Assembly: GCA_934162535.1 (NCBI GenBank)
Contig: CAKPJC010000009.1
Coordinates: 1-64,000 of the forward strand
Origin: an uncultured Clostridia bacterium
GTDB lineage: Bacteria > Bacillota > Clostridia > TANB77 > CAG-508
Direction of reading: 5' to 3'
DNA: 64,000 nt
The position numbers and the translations under genes were made by a program. The notes below the pieces were generated by a model. The model was not told the origin of the DNA and made no database searches. It saw nothing but the letters and a program-made list of their open reading frames with translations. Below, piece by piece: positions 36,299 through 45,251 of the stretch (positions within the stretch are counted from its first letter, which is position 1; each line of letters begins with the position of its first letter).

Positions 36299-37147
36299 AT
36301 GGCTGAATTATGGGATATATATGATATTAATAAAAAGAAAATTGGTAGAACAGCCGAGAGAGATGTATACCAATTTAAAGAAGGAGAGTACCATATTGTA
36401 GTAACAGGAATTATAATGAATTCTAAAAATGAAATTCTTATAAGTAAAAGAGCAGAATACAAAAAATTTGGATTGATGTGGGAATGTAATGGAGGATCAA
36501 TTCTAGCAGGAGAAACAAGTTTAGAAGGAATTATTAGAGAATTAAAAGAAGAATTAGGAATTGAATTTTCTAAGAAAGAAGCAATATTTTTAAAAGAAAT
36601 AAGAAGAGATAAAATACCACCAGATTTTAAGGATTTATGGTTATTTAGAAGAAATATAGATGAAAAAGAAATAACTTTCCCTGATGGAGAATCAATTGAG
36701 ACAAAATGGGTTACTATAAATGAATTTATAAAAATGTATGAAAATAAAGAAATAATTCCTACAGTTGATTTTGGAATAGAGGAATATCATAGAGCACTAA
36801 GTTTAAGACAGATAGAATCATATAAGTATATTGGAAATACAGTTAAAGTAAAAATAGATAGACCTTTAAATAGTAAGCATCCAAAACATAACTTTGTATA
36901 TCAATTAAATTATGGATTTGTACCTAACACAATTAGCGGTGATGGAGAAGAGTTGGATTGTTATGTCTTAGGCATTGATAAAGCAATAGAAAATTTTGAA
37001 GGAAAGTGTATAGCGGTGATACATAGAACTAATGACAATGATGACAAATTAATTGTTGTACCAGAAGGAAAAAATTATACTGATGAAGAAATAAGAGAGT
37101 TAACTAATTTTCAAGAACAATATTTTGAAAGTGAAATTATAAAATAG
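36299..37147 (+). CDS. Nudix hydrolase fused to a pyrophosphatase-like domain
   Basis: 282 residues. Residues 1-165 are a Nudix hydrolase with a complete Nudix box (GSILAGE, seven residues, RELKEELGI) that cleaves nucleoside diphosphate-linked substrates. Residues about 175-282 resemble a family of short inorganic pyrophosphatase-like domains: LNYGFVPNTISGDGEELDCYVLG, IAVIHR, FQEQYF. The fusion could couple release of pyrophosphate with its hydrolysis (inference). AAAGGAG precedes the ATG. Confidence 0.85.
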   Translation: MAELWDIYDINKKKIGRTAERDVYQFKEGEYHIVVTGIIMNSKNEILISKRAEYKKFGLMWECNGGSILAGETSLEGIIRELKEELGIEFSKKEAIFLKEIRRDKIPPDFKDLWLFRRNIDEKEITFPDGESIETKWVTINEFIKMYENKEIIPTVDFGIEEYHRALSLRQIESYKYIGNTVKVKIDRPLNSKHPKHNFVYQLNYGFVPNTISGDGEELDCYVLGIDKAIENFEGKCIAVIHRTNDNDDKLIVVPEGKNYTDEEIRELTNFQEQYFESEIIK

Positions 37148-37158
37148 AATGTGAAATT

Positions 37159-37476
37159 ATGGATAATAAATATATAATCATAACTACTACATTTGAGAAT
37201 AAAGAAGAAGCAAATAAAATAATCGAAATATTATTAGAAGAAAGACTAGTTAGTTGCTGTCAACTTAGTCATATAGAAAGTTCTTATCAGTGGAAAGGAA
37301 AAATAGAACACACTAATGAGCTACTATTGCAGATGAAATCAAAAAAAGAGTTATTTAAGGAAATTGAAAAAGTAATATTAGAGAATCATAGTTATGAAAT
37401 TCCACAATTAGTTGCTTATGATATAGTAGATGGTTTTAAAGAATATTTAGATTGGATTGGAGAGGAAACTAAATAA
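37159..37476 (+). CDS. cutA: CutA1-like protein
   Basis: 105 residues matching the trimeric CutA1 family across its length: TTTFENKEEANKI, LVSCCQL, SSYQWKGKIEHTNE, YEIPQLVAYDI, YLDWI. Linked with divalent cation tolerance, but its molecular role is unsettled. Member of the seven-gene run, 11 bases after the Nudix gene. Confidence 0.9.
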   Translation: MDNKYIIITTTFENKEEANKIIEILLEERLVSCCQLSHIESSYQWKGKIEHTNELLLQMKSKKELFKEIEKVILENHSYEIPQLVAYDIVDGFKEYLDWIGEETK

Positions 37477-37491
37477 GGAATAGGAGCGGAT

Positions 37492-37911
37492 ATGGATTTT
37501 GATAGAATGAAACATAGTTTAGCAGTAGCCAGAAAAATGGTAGAGATAGGTAATAAATTAGAACTAAATAAAGAACAATTACATGAATTATTTATATTGG
37601 GATTTAATCATGATATAGGATATGAATTCGGAACTAATGAAAGTCATAATATCATAGGTGGGAATATGTTAAAAAATAGTGGATATAAATATTGGCAAGA
37701 AGTTTATTATCATGGCAATCCAGAAGCAGGTTACAATTCATTATATTTAGACATCTTAAATGAAGCGGATATGAAAATTAATAAATATGGTAAAGATGTT
37801 GGATATGAAAAAAGATTAGAAGATATAAGAAATAGATATGGTAGTGATGCGGTTCAATATAATGATGCATTAAAAATAATAGATTACTTAGAAAACAGGA
37901 GAAGATTATGA
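37492..37911 (+). CDS. HD-domain phosphohydrolase
   Basis: 139 residues with the HD fold: the metal pair HD in GFNHDIGYEF, an earlier His in MKHSLAVA and a later Asp in LNEADMKI. Probably hydrolyses a nucleotide or phosphoester. Its end overlaps the next start (ATGA). Confidence 0.8.
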   Translation: MDFDRMKHSLAVARKMVEIGNKLELNKEQLHELFILGFNHDIGYEFGTNESHNIIGGNMLKNSGYKYWQEVYYHGNPEAGYNSLYLDILNEADMKINKYGKDVGYEKRLEDIRNRYGSDAVQYNDALKIIDYLENRRRL

Positions 37912-38291
37912 AAGTATTAACAATAAAGCAACCATGGGCAACATTAATAATGCAGGGTGATAAAAAATTTGAATTTAGAAGTTGGCAAACTAAATATAGA
38001 GGAGATTTACTAATTCATGCAGGAAAAGGAATAGATAAAGAAGCAATGAAAAGATTATCAAAATATCTTCCGAAAGAATTGCCAGTAGGAAAAATATTAG
38101 GAAAAGTAACATTAGTAGATTGCATAAAATGTGATGATGATTTCAAAGGAGAATGTTTAAAAGAGAATAAAGATGTTTATGCTAAAAGCACATTTATTGA
38201 AAAATTTGCATGGCAGCTGGAGAATGTAGAAGTATTTGATGAACCGATAGAGGCAAAAGGAAAATTGAGTTTGTGGGAGTATGATATATGA
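37908..38291 (+). CDS. ASCH-domain protein
   Basis: 127 residues of the ASCH fold: LTIKQPWATLIMQGDKKFEFRSW, then GDLLIHAGKGID and LGKVTLVDC. ASCH proteins bind RNA or act on modified nucleosides. Coupled to both neighbours by four-base overlaps. Confidence 0.85.
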   Translation: MKVLTIKQPWATLIMQGDKKFEFRSWQTKYRGDLLIHAGKGIDKEAMKRLSKYLPKELPVGKILGKVTLVDCIKCDDDFKGECLKENKDVYAKSTFIEKFAWQLENVEVFDEPIEAKGKLSLWEYDI

Positions 38292-38866
38292 AAAATATAG
38301 AAAGATATTATAAAAATACAACAGATGCAAAACCTAATTATACTATAAAAAAATTTATTGAATTGAAAATCAAACCAGGAAATGCAATTGAACTTGGATG
38401 TGGAGCAGGAAGAGATACGGTATGTTTAATAAAAAATGGATGGAATGTAACGGGAATAGATAAAGAAAATGTTGAATCAAGAATTGCAGCAAAATTAGAA
38501 ACAGAAGAATTAAAACAGTTTAAATTTTTAAAGCGAAAATTTGAGAAAATTGAATTAGAAAGTAATAATTTGGTAGTTGCTAATTTTAGTCTTCCATTCT
38601 GCAATAAAAGTGATTTTAAAAAATTATGGAATAAAATAGATGATAGTATTTTAAAAGATGGATATTTTGTTGGTAATTTCTTTGGAGATAACGATGAATG
38701 GAAAAATACAAAAGAAAAAATGACCTTCTTAACAAAAGAACAGGTAATAGAATTATTTAAAAATTTTGAAATTATAGAGTTTAATGAAGTAGAAAAAGAT
38801 GATTTTACCGGTTTAGGGAAAATGAAACATTGGCATATATTTAATGTAATAGCAAAGAAAATTTAG
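38288..38866 (+). CDS. Class I SAM-dependent methyltransferase
   Basis: 192 residues with the SAM-binding motif AIELGCGAGRDTVCL and acidic post-motif GIDKE. Resembles TehB-type small methyltransferases. Substrate unknown. Confidence 0.85.
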   Translation: MKNIERYYKNTTDAKPNYTIKKFIELKIKPGNAIELGCGAGRDTVCLIKNGWNVTGIDKENVESRIAAKLETEELKQFKFLKRKFEKIELESNNLVVANFSLPFCNKSDFKKLWNKIDDSILKDGYFVGNFFGDNDEWKNTKEKMTFLTKEQVIELFKNFEIIEFNEVEKDDFTGLGKMKHWHIFNVIAKKI

Positions 38867-38892
38867 AATTATTATAATTTAAGGAGATTAGT

Positions 38893-39303
38893 ATGGTAAG
38901 AGAAATAGTAAAAGATGTAATGTTTTTATCACAAAAAGCCGAAAAAGCAACAGAGAAAGATAAATATATAGCAAATGACTTACTAGATACATTAAAGGCT
39001 AATAGGGATAGATGTGTAGGACTTGCCGCAAATATGATAGGATACAACAAAGCAATAATTTGTGTATCAGGTGGATTGTATGATTTTGTAATGATAAATC
39101 CTGTTATTACGAGTAGAAGCGGAGAGTATGAAACAGAAGAAGGTTGTTTGTCTTTACTTGGAGAAAGAAAATGTAAAAGGTATAAAGAAATTGAGGTTGA
39201 TTATTTGGATATAAATTTTAATAAACAACATGGAAAATATACTGAATTTGTTGCCGAGATAATACAACATGAGATTGACCATACAAATGGGATAATAATA
39301 TAA
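38893..39303 (+). CDS. def: Peptide deformylase-like protein
   Basis: 136 residues. Metal site motifs EGCLS and HEIDH are intact. The first motif reads GLAANMIG where active enzymes have GLAAPQIG: the Gln that stabilizes the reaction is replaced by Met. Such PDF variants often act on special substrates or have weak deformylase activity. AAGGAG precedes the ATG. Last gene of the run; a terminator follows. Confidence 0.85.
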   Translation: MVREIVKDVMFLSQKAEKATEKDKYIANDLLDTLKANRDRCVGLAANMIGYNKAIICVSGGLYDFVMINPVITSRSGEYETEEGCLSLLGERKCKRYKEIEVDYLDINFNKQHGKYTEFVAEIIQHEIDHTNGIII

Positions 39304-39308
39304 TTATA

Positions 39309-39342
39309 GAAATAGTAATTACTTAAGTAGTTGCTATTTTTT
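39309..39342 (+). terminator. Terminator of the seven-gene cluster
   Basis: AATAGTAATTACTT pairs fully (with G-U pairs) with AAGTAGTTGCTATT, followed by a T-run. Confidence 0.75.
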
Positions 39343-39505
39343 CATGTGATAATCGGTATAGATTTAAAAAAATGTTGAAATATAAAAAAACATATACAGA
39401 AAAATATAAAAACACCCCCCGCCTTTAATTTCTACAAGATGAAAAGGGGGAACGGCGAGGGGAGTCATGTAAAAACTTTCGGGAAATAGGAAGGGGATGG
39501 GGTAA
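39343..39505. other. Gene-free spacer with G-rich remnant
   Basis: No gene. A C-run and several G-runs (39413-39500) stand out from the AT-rich surroundings and probably derive from a lost mobile element. Confidence 0.4.
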
Positions 39506-40097
39506 TTATTTCTTAGAAAGAGCTTCTAATAGTAACGATACAGCTAATGAAAAGCCTTCAATAAAGGACTCTTCAGCTTCAATATCAGACAATTCATTCA
39601 TACAATCTAATACATTTTGTCCAGTAGCATCATCTATTGCAGCGTGAATGGATGTTTTTTCTTTTCCAAACCATAAATGAATACAAGCATCCATTTGAAG
39701 TTCTTCTCCAAAATATTGGCACCTAGATTGTCTTGGATGAGCATCTTCAGATAACACTAATTTACTTTTTAATATTTCCTTTTCTTTTTTACTAGCTTTC
39801 TTCATATCTTCTTCTAGTTTTTTTCTAAATTTCTTTTTTGTAGATTTATGAGTTCGAGGAGAAAAAATATATTTATCTCTCAGGATTACTCTTACTTCGT
39901 CTACAGATATTTTTATGTTTTCTCTAGTTTCTAAATATTCTTTAAAATCTGTATAAGTACAATCAAAATATTTAGAAGTATATAATAGTTCAATTAAGTT
40001 TTACTGCAGCTCTTTGTTTATTACCATTTGTTTCTACTAATTTTCTTATAATTTTATACTTATATTCTTCATTCATTCTTAATTCTACCTTTCTCAT
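39506..40097 (-). pseudogene. Decayed ISNCY-type transposase fused to a foreign tail
   Basis: Reads like the transposase at 55312-56367 but is broken. From the ATG at 40097 it encodes the N-terminus to about RAAVKL, then loses roughly 65 residues and the frame, resumes at YTSKYFDCTY, and runs to HLWFGKEKTSIHAAIDDATG. There the match stops, and the last 37 residues (MNELSDIEAEESFIEGFSLA) resemble the C-terminus of a DUF6809-type protein. The catalytic second half is absent. Confidence 0.75.
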
Positions 40098-40147
40098 AAG
40101 TACCTCCGATAGTTTTTACTGAGTTACTTATATCATAAATTTTAAAA

Positions 40148-40193
40148 TTAAGACATTTTCTTAAATGATTTATTAAGACATTATCATAAATGA
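40148..40193. repeat. Right terminal repeats of the decayed insertion sequence
   Basis: Two 21-base units, TTAAGACATTTTCTTAAATGA (40148-40168, written here as TTAAGACATT plus tail) and its near-copy at 40173-40193, match the end of the insertion sequence at 56417-56462. Confidence 0.75.
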
Positions 40194-40226
40194 ATTATAA
40201 TCTAGATTTGAATTCTCAAAAAAACA

Positions 40227-40255
40227 TTGAAAAACCAACAAACATATGATATAAT
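40227..40255 (+). promoter_or_regulatory. Promoter of the Clp-FtsH hybrid gene
   Basis: TTGAAA (40227-40232), 17 bases, TATAAT (40250-40255). Confidence 0.7.
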
Positions 40256-40288
40256 GCTTGACATAACATGTTGAAAGGAGCATGTACT

Positions 40289-42391
40289 ATGAAAATACGG
40301 TTATCAGAGGACGTAAAGCTAATAGTCCAACGACTAGTCGAAGAAACCGACAAGCAGGGACTGAAGCAAGCTGACACACTGTTATTATTCCAAATTCTCA
40401 TGGAAGAAAACAGCGATTTCAAGAACAGCATCAACTATTCCTCTGAACTCAGTCCAGAGGAAATCGACGAAATAGTAGTAATAGCGAGAGAAGACATGGG
40501 AGTATGTGAAAGTAAGCTCAGAATTCCGAAGGAAAAAACATATTTCGGAAACTTCTGCATGAAGGACGCCGAAATTCCCGAGGAAAAAAAGCAAAACTTC
40601 ACGTTCACGCAGGAATTAGCAGATGTATTCTACTGTGCAAAAGAGCAAACTCTTGAAACAGGGAGTTCTGACCTCGTAATAGAGGATATAATCTACGAGA
40701 TGTTAATCACTATGACATCTAATATGGGAATTCTTTTTGAAAGCATGAACATTGATGTCGAAAAAGTCATCAACATCTATAGATTCGAAGAAGGACTCGA
40801 AGAAGAAATGCCTGTAGACGAGGACTATGGTGACGAACTCTTTGAAAAAGAGTATAATGAAGCAAGAGAAGAGAGGGCAAATCAAGAAATGGCTGAAAAA
40901 GAACAGGACAAAACATCAGAAGAAGGAGAAACTGACGAAGTCAAGGAAAAGAAGGTCAAACAAAAGAATGAAGGAAACTTCATTCCTAAGAGCCTGAAAG
41001 GGTGTTTGACTATCCTGAATGAGCAGTTTGAGGAAGGTTCAGACTGTGCCATTCGTGGTAGAGAAAAGGAGCTACAAGAGCTCTGGAAAACCATGACCAA
41101 AAAAACCAAGAGGAATGTTATTCTCAAAGGTGAACCAGGTGTGGGCAAAACTTCTGTGGTCTATAAAATGACCTGCGACATCGTAAATGGAAATTGCCCC
41201 GAGATGTTCAAGGGATACAAGGTTCTTTCTCTCGATGTCAACAACATCGTATCTGGAACCATGTACCGTGGTCAAGCCGAAGAACGGTTTGAAAAGCTTG
41301 TTGCCATGATAAAAAAGCATGACAACATAATCCTCTTCATCGACGAGATTCATATGATCGTGGGAGCTGGTGCGACAGGGGGAAGCGATGGAACAGACAA
41401 TCAAGACCTCTCAAACGCACTGAAGCCAATCTTGGCAGGAGATGATTGCATAATCATCGGTGCAACCACAACAGAAGAGTATCGAAAGGCCTTTGGTCGT
41501 CAAGGTGCTCTAAAGCGCCGGTTCCGTGAGATTATCGTGCAAGAGCCGAAAATCACGGAAGTCTATGACATGTTGAAGGACTCCATTAACCAATTAGAGC
41601 AATACCATGGAGTTACCATCTCCAGAAAGATGGTAGACAGAGTAATCTTCTACTCGTCGTGTTTTAATTACACGACGAGAAACCCGGACCGAACCAAAGA
41701 TCTTATTGACCTTGCCATGGCAACAGCGAAGATGGATGGAAAATCCAAAGTGGACAAAGTATCTGTCATGAAGAATTTTGACTTCAACATCCGTATGTTC
41801 AAGAAAATGAGTCAAGAAGATGTACTGTCAACCGCATACCATGAAGTGGGACACTTCATTCTGCACTACTTTACTGAAAACGTGAAGTACCAGAACGTAA
41901 CGGCCATCACTATAATCCCAACAGAGGATTATCTTGGGGCAAACGTATTCGACGATACTGATAAGCCACGAGCATTCGACAAAAGAAGAATTGTCGATGA
42001 AATCGCACTGTGTCTTGCTGGACGAAAAGCTCAAGAGATATTCTTGGGAGAAGAGCCAGACTCTGGAGCGACGTCTGATCTGGAAAAAGCCACAACGCTG
42101 GCATACGAAATGATTACCAGATATGGTATCAGCGAAAAAATAGGCAAGAATCGTTGTTATATCAACGATGGTAAATGTAATATGCAGACTGAAGAAGTCA
42201 TGAAGAGGGTCAACGAAGAGATTAATGCATTAATTAGTGCAGGAGAAAAGAGGGCATCAGAGCTTCTTCGTGCAAATGAAGACCTTGCAAGAGCAATCGC
42301 TGAGCAGCTTATCAAGAAAGGCATGTTAAGTGCCAGTGAATTAAACGGTATCATTAAGAAGGTGCAGACAACACAACTGCAAACCGTGTAA
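40289..42391 (+). CDS. Clp-type AAA+ ATPase fused to an FtsH-type M41 protease
   Basis: 700 residues with an uncommon order. Residues 1-165 resemble the Clp N-domain; 170-230 is a charged linker. Residues 235-470 are a Clp D1-type AAA+ module: GREKEL, Walker A GEPGVGKT 281-288, pore-loop GTMYRGQAEERF, Walker B LFIDEIH 349-355, sensor IIGATTTEEYRK, Arg finger LKRRF. Residues 505-690 are an M41 zinc protease: HEVGH 518-522 and GATSDLEKAT with metal ligand D597. FtsH membrane helices are absent, so it should be soluble. Start at 40289, eight bases from AAAGGAG. Codon use is richer in G and C than its neighbours, a sign of transfer. Confidence 0.88.
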   Translation: MKIRLSEDVKLIVQRLVEETDKQGLKQADTLLLFQILMEENSDFKNSINYSSELSPEEIDEIVVIAREDMGVCESKLRIPKEKTYFGNFCMKDAEIPEEKKQNFTFTQELADVFYCAKEQTLETGSSDLVIEDIIYEMLITMTSNMGILFESMNIDVEKVINIYRFEEGLEEEMPVDEDYGDELFEKEYNEAREERANQEMAEKEQDKTSEEGETDEVKEKKVKQKNEGNFIPKSLKGCLTILNEQFEEGSDCAIRGREKELQELWKTMTKKTKRNVILKGEPGVGKTSVVYKMTCDIVNGNCPEMFKGYKVLSLDVNNIVSGTMYRGQAEERFEKLVAMIKKHDNIILFIDEIHMIVGAGATGGSDGTDNQDLSNALKPILAGDDCIIIGATTTEEYRKAFGRQGALKRRFREIIVQEPKITEVYDMLKDSINQLEQYHGVTISRKMVDRVIFYSSCFNYTTRNPDRTKDLIDLAMATAKMDGKSKVDKVSVMKNFDFNIRMFKKMSQEDVLSTAYHEVGHFILHYFTENVKYQNVTAITIIPTEDYLGANVFDDTDKPRAFDKRRIVDEIALCLAGRKAQEIFLGEEPDSGATSDLEKATTLAYEMITRYGISEKIGKNRCYINDGKCNMQTEEVMKRVNEEINALISAGEKRASELLRANEDLARAIAEQLIKKGMLSASELNGIIKKVQTTQLQTV

Positions 42392-42405
42392 AACATAGTA
42401 TATCC

Positions 42406-42434
42406 AAAAGGCAGAGGAAATTCCTCTGCCTTTT
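42406..42434 (+). terminator. Terminator of the hybrid protease gene
   Basis: Perfect 14-base arms AAAAGGCAGAGGAA and TTCCTCTGCCTTTT around one base, GC-rich in keeping with the gene. Confidence 0.85.
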
Positions 42435-42444
42435 GCTATAAAAA

Positions 42445-42475
42445 TGTAACCTTATAGAAAAAAAAGACACTATAA
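42445..42475 (+). promoter_or_regulatory. Possible ECF-type promoter
   Basis: TGTAACC at 42445-42451, ahead of a sigma factor gene, resembles ECF -35 elements; autoregulation is usual for such pairs. The -10 side is unclear. Confidence 0.3.
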
Positions 42476-42507
42476 AAGTGTAAGATATCTTATAAAGGAG
42501 CAAAAAA

Positions 42508-43032
42508 TTGAAAGAGAAAGAAATAAAGAACTATATAAAAGAAAATAAAATAGACTTAGGCAAAATAGTAGATGACTACACTCCATATATAAAAAGTGTA
42601 ATAAACAATATGGTAAATGACAATTTATCAGAAGAGGATAAAGAAGAAATAATAACAGACACATTTTTTGTATTATGGAAAAGAAGCAATGAAGAATATG
42701 AAATAAAGCTATTAAAGTCATATTTGGCAGGAATAGCAAAAAACTTAACAAAACAAAAACTAAGAAAAAAACAAAAGATTGTAGACATTAGTCAATATGA
42801 AAATAATGAAGAATATAGCTATACAGAAACATATATAGAAGAAAGAAAAGACATAGACAAACTATTGAGAAAAATTAATAAATTAAAAGAACGAGATAAG
42901 CAAATAATAAAAATGTACTACTATTTGGAAAAGTCTATAAAAGATATAGCTAAAGAACTTAATATGACAGAAACAAATGTAAAAACGAAATTACATAGGA
43001 TTAGAAAAAAGATTAGGAGGGAAATGGTATGA
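42508..43032 (+). CDS. Sigma-70 family (ECF-like) sigma factor
   Basis: 174 residues with sigma region 2 (DYTPYIKSVINNM to WKRSNEEYEIKLLKSYLAGIAKN) and region 4 (LKERDKQIIKMYYYLEKSIKDIAKEL, then TNVKTKLHRIRKKIR). It directs RNA polymerase to a small regulon. The start is TTG at 42508, seven bases from AAAGGAG. The four-base overlap with the next gene marks that protein as its anti-sigma partner. Confidence 0.88.
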   Translation: MKEKEIKNYIKENKIDLGKIVDDYTPYIKSVINNMVNDNLSEEDKEEIITDTFFVLWKRSNEEYEIKLLKSYLAGIAKNLTKQKLRKKQKIVDISQYENNEEYSYTETYIEERKDIDKLLRKINKLKERDKQIIKMYYYLEKSIKDIAKELNMTETNVKTKLHRIRKKIRREMV

Positions 43033-44195
43033 ATGAAAAAATAAAAGAGAAATTAAAAATGAAAATAGCTATATCACAAATGCAGGAAAAAGAAAAAATA
43101 ACAATAAAAGAAAATGAAAAAAATCAAAAATTTAAAATATGTAAAAACACAAGAGAAGGAGAAAAGGATGAAATGAACAAAAAAGAAAAATTTGTAATAA
43201 AAAATATTGGTATAGCAGTATGTACGTTAATGTCATTATCTGGGGTAGTATTTGCAGGAAATAAAGTGATAGAAACAATCTGGAAAGAACCAGAAAAAAT
43301 CAAATTTTCAGAAGAAATAACAGAAGAAGTAAGAAGAGAGAACATATCAAAACAAGAAGCAGAGCAAAAGGCAGTAGAAATGTTAGAAAAATTTTGTTTT
43401 AGCACCAATATAATAAAAACTAAAGAAATGAAAGACCCTATCTCAGATGAAATAACATATGTATTTTATACAGATGATGAATATGAAGTTCAAATAACAG
43501 GAAGAGATGGAATATCTTACACTATAACTGACAACAAAATAAGAAAAAAAGATGACAGCAAAAAAATAACAGAAGAAGAAGCTAAAAAAAGGGCAGAGGA
43601 ATATTGTAATAAATATGGAATAAATCTACAGGAGTATGAATTAACACAAATATGGTCAAATAATCCTGAAGGGTCTGGAAAGGGGGACGGAAATAATATA
43701 TGCATGACATATTCAAAAAAATATGATGGAATAACAAATCCATATCAAGCAGTAGGACTAACAATTCAAGCAGATGATATAAATAGGATTGGAATGTTTA
43801 GAGTATATGAAAAGCCATTTGAAGATAATGAGATAAAAATAGGGGAAGAAGAAGCAAAACAAATAGCTGTAATGACAGACAAAAAAATTACTTCAGATGA
43901 GATTATAAATATTGAAGCAAAAAAAATGATAGTAAAAATGAATACAGATGCTTATGAGAGAATAAATAATATTGAAGAATACTATAAATCAAAAAAAGCG
44001 GGATATAAAGACAAACAATACTATTCAGTAGATGACAAGATAAGAAAAGCATGGGTAGTAACGATTTCATATAAAGATACCTATGGAGATGACATACAAA
44101 AAAGATATACACAAAGCAAATACAGCTATTTTATAGATGGAACAACAGGTGAAATCATTGGGGGACATATTATGAATTACACATTCGGCGAATAA
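43029..44195 (+). CDS. Probable anti-sigma membrane protein
   Basis: 388 residues: about 65 cytoplasmic residues, one membrane helix (about 62-80, IGIAVCTLMSLSGVVFAG), then 300 extracellular residues with two helix-rich repeats (ISKQEAEQKAVEML, ITEEEAKKRAEEYC, IGEEEAKQIAV) like PepSY/YcdB-type domains. Overlap with the sigma gene and the single-pass layout point to an anti-sigma factor that senses outside conditions. Confidence 0.7.
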   Translation: MNEKIKEKLKMKIAISQMQEKEKITIKENEKNQKFKICKNTREGEKDEMNKKEKFVIKNIGIAVCTLMSLSGVVFAGNKVIETIWKEPEKIKFSEEITEEVRRENISKQEAEQKAVEMLEKFCFSTNIIKTKEMKDPISDEITYVFYTDDEYEVQITGRDGISYTITDNKIRKKDDSKKITEEEAKKRAEEYCNKYGINLQEYELTQIWSNNPEGSGKGDGNNICMTYSKKYDGITNPYQAVGLTIQADDINRIGMFRVYEKPFEDNEIKIGEEEAKQIAVMTDKKITSDEIINIEAKKMIVKMNTDAYERINNIEEYYKSKKAGYKDKQYYSVDDKIRKAWVVTISYKDTYGDDIQKRYTQSKYSYFIDGTTGEIIGGHIMNYTFGE

Positions 44196-44230
44196 TAAAA
44201 ATCAAAAAAATATAATATATATTAGACGAT

Positions 44231-44263
44231 AAAACACTTTATGTATAATACATAGGGTGTTTT
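44231..44263. terminator. Terminator between converging genes
   Basis: Sixteen-base arms (44231-44246, 44248-44263), fully paired with three G-U pairs, and flanking A/T runs. Confidence 0.7.
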
Positions 44264-44388
44264 ATTAAATATAAAAAAATAAGGTAAACATCGTAAACAT
44301 AGCTTTTAGAAATCCACACTATGTGATATAATTGTGGAAATTAAGCTGAAAAATACAAAGCATCAATATGAAATAAAGATTTCATAAA

Positions 44389-45198
44389 TCACTTTGTATT
44401 TACAACTAAAGTTTTTGTCTTTTTACCCAAAACAATTAGTCTCCCATTATCTTGTGAATATTCACATGTAACTAATGAAATAATCTGATTGCCATAAACA
44501 GCAGAAACATTAGTATTATATAATTGATATTTTTTACAATTTGACACATATTCATTAAACTTTTCCTTATCAGTCAAATCAGTGTAAGAATAATACTTAA
44601 AAACATCTTCATTATTCTCATATACCTTAGACTTCATTACAGCAAAAATAGTATAAATATATTCTTTACTATCTGTAGTAATTCTAATAGTCTTATGATT
44701 TTGGTAAAAATCTTTATTCTTATAGTTCATCAATGTGCTAAACATTTGAGAACCACTATTAATATTATGACCATACACAATTAAATTTGAAAATTCACTT
44801 GACAAAACAGAATTCTTGTGCAAATATATTGAGCCATAATTTGATACTTCTTTCTTGTAATTATGTGTAAGATAATAATTATTATCATTTGTTTGTAATA
44901 AAGGGTAGCTTATATCAGTATCATCAACACTTATCCAACCAATGACTTCAGGATTCTTTTCCTTAGCAGAAACATATTTACTACTATACTCATTTTGAGA
45001 TGAACCATCAGAAAAATTCTTTTTAGAAATAATACTCTTATTATTATATAAAGAATCGTTTTGGCTAGATTCATAAGCAGTGTAACAAAGATATAAAACA
45101 CAAGCAATAATTACTAAAACAAAATATTCAGCCATAACAACAAGTGTGTGTCTGCGTCTACGTCTTTTATTTAAGTACTTTTTTCTATATCTTTTCAT
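44389..45198 (-). CDS. Class B-type sortase
   Basis: 269 residues. A basic N-terminus and one membrane helix (about 20-42) anchor the enzyme; the catalytic domain is outside. Active-site residues: His in IVYGHN, Cys in LVTCEYS, Arg in NGRLIVLG. It links surface proteins to the wall or to each other. The gene follows a surface protein with a sorting signal on the same strand, which is its probable substrate. Confidence 0.88.
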   Translation of the reverse strand: MKRYRKKYLNKRRRRRHTLVVMAEYFVLVIIACVLYLCYTAYESSQNDSLYNNKSIISKKNFSDGSSQNEYSSKYVSAKEKNPEVIGWISVDDTDISYPLLQTNDNNYYLTHNYKKEVSNYGSIYLHKNSVLSSEFSNLIVYGHNINSGSQMFSTLMNYKNKDFYQNHKTIRITTDSKEYIYTIFAVMKSKVYENNEDVFKYYSYTDLTDKEKFNEYVSNCKKYQLYNTNVSAVYGNQIISLVTCEYSQDNGRLIVLGKKTKTLVVNTK

Positions 45199-45251
45199 AA
45201 ATCTCCTTAATTAATTATAAAGGGAAGAAACCTTCCCTTATAAAACATTTT

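Noticed and set aside
40148..40193. Doubled 21-base repeat as an att site
   Set aside because: The same doubled unit ends the insertion sequence at 56417-56462, so it is an IS terminus.
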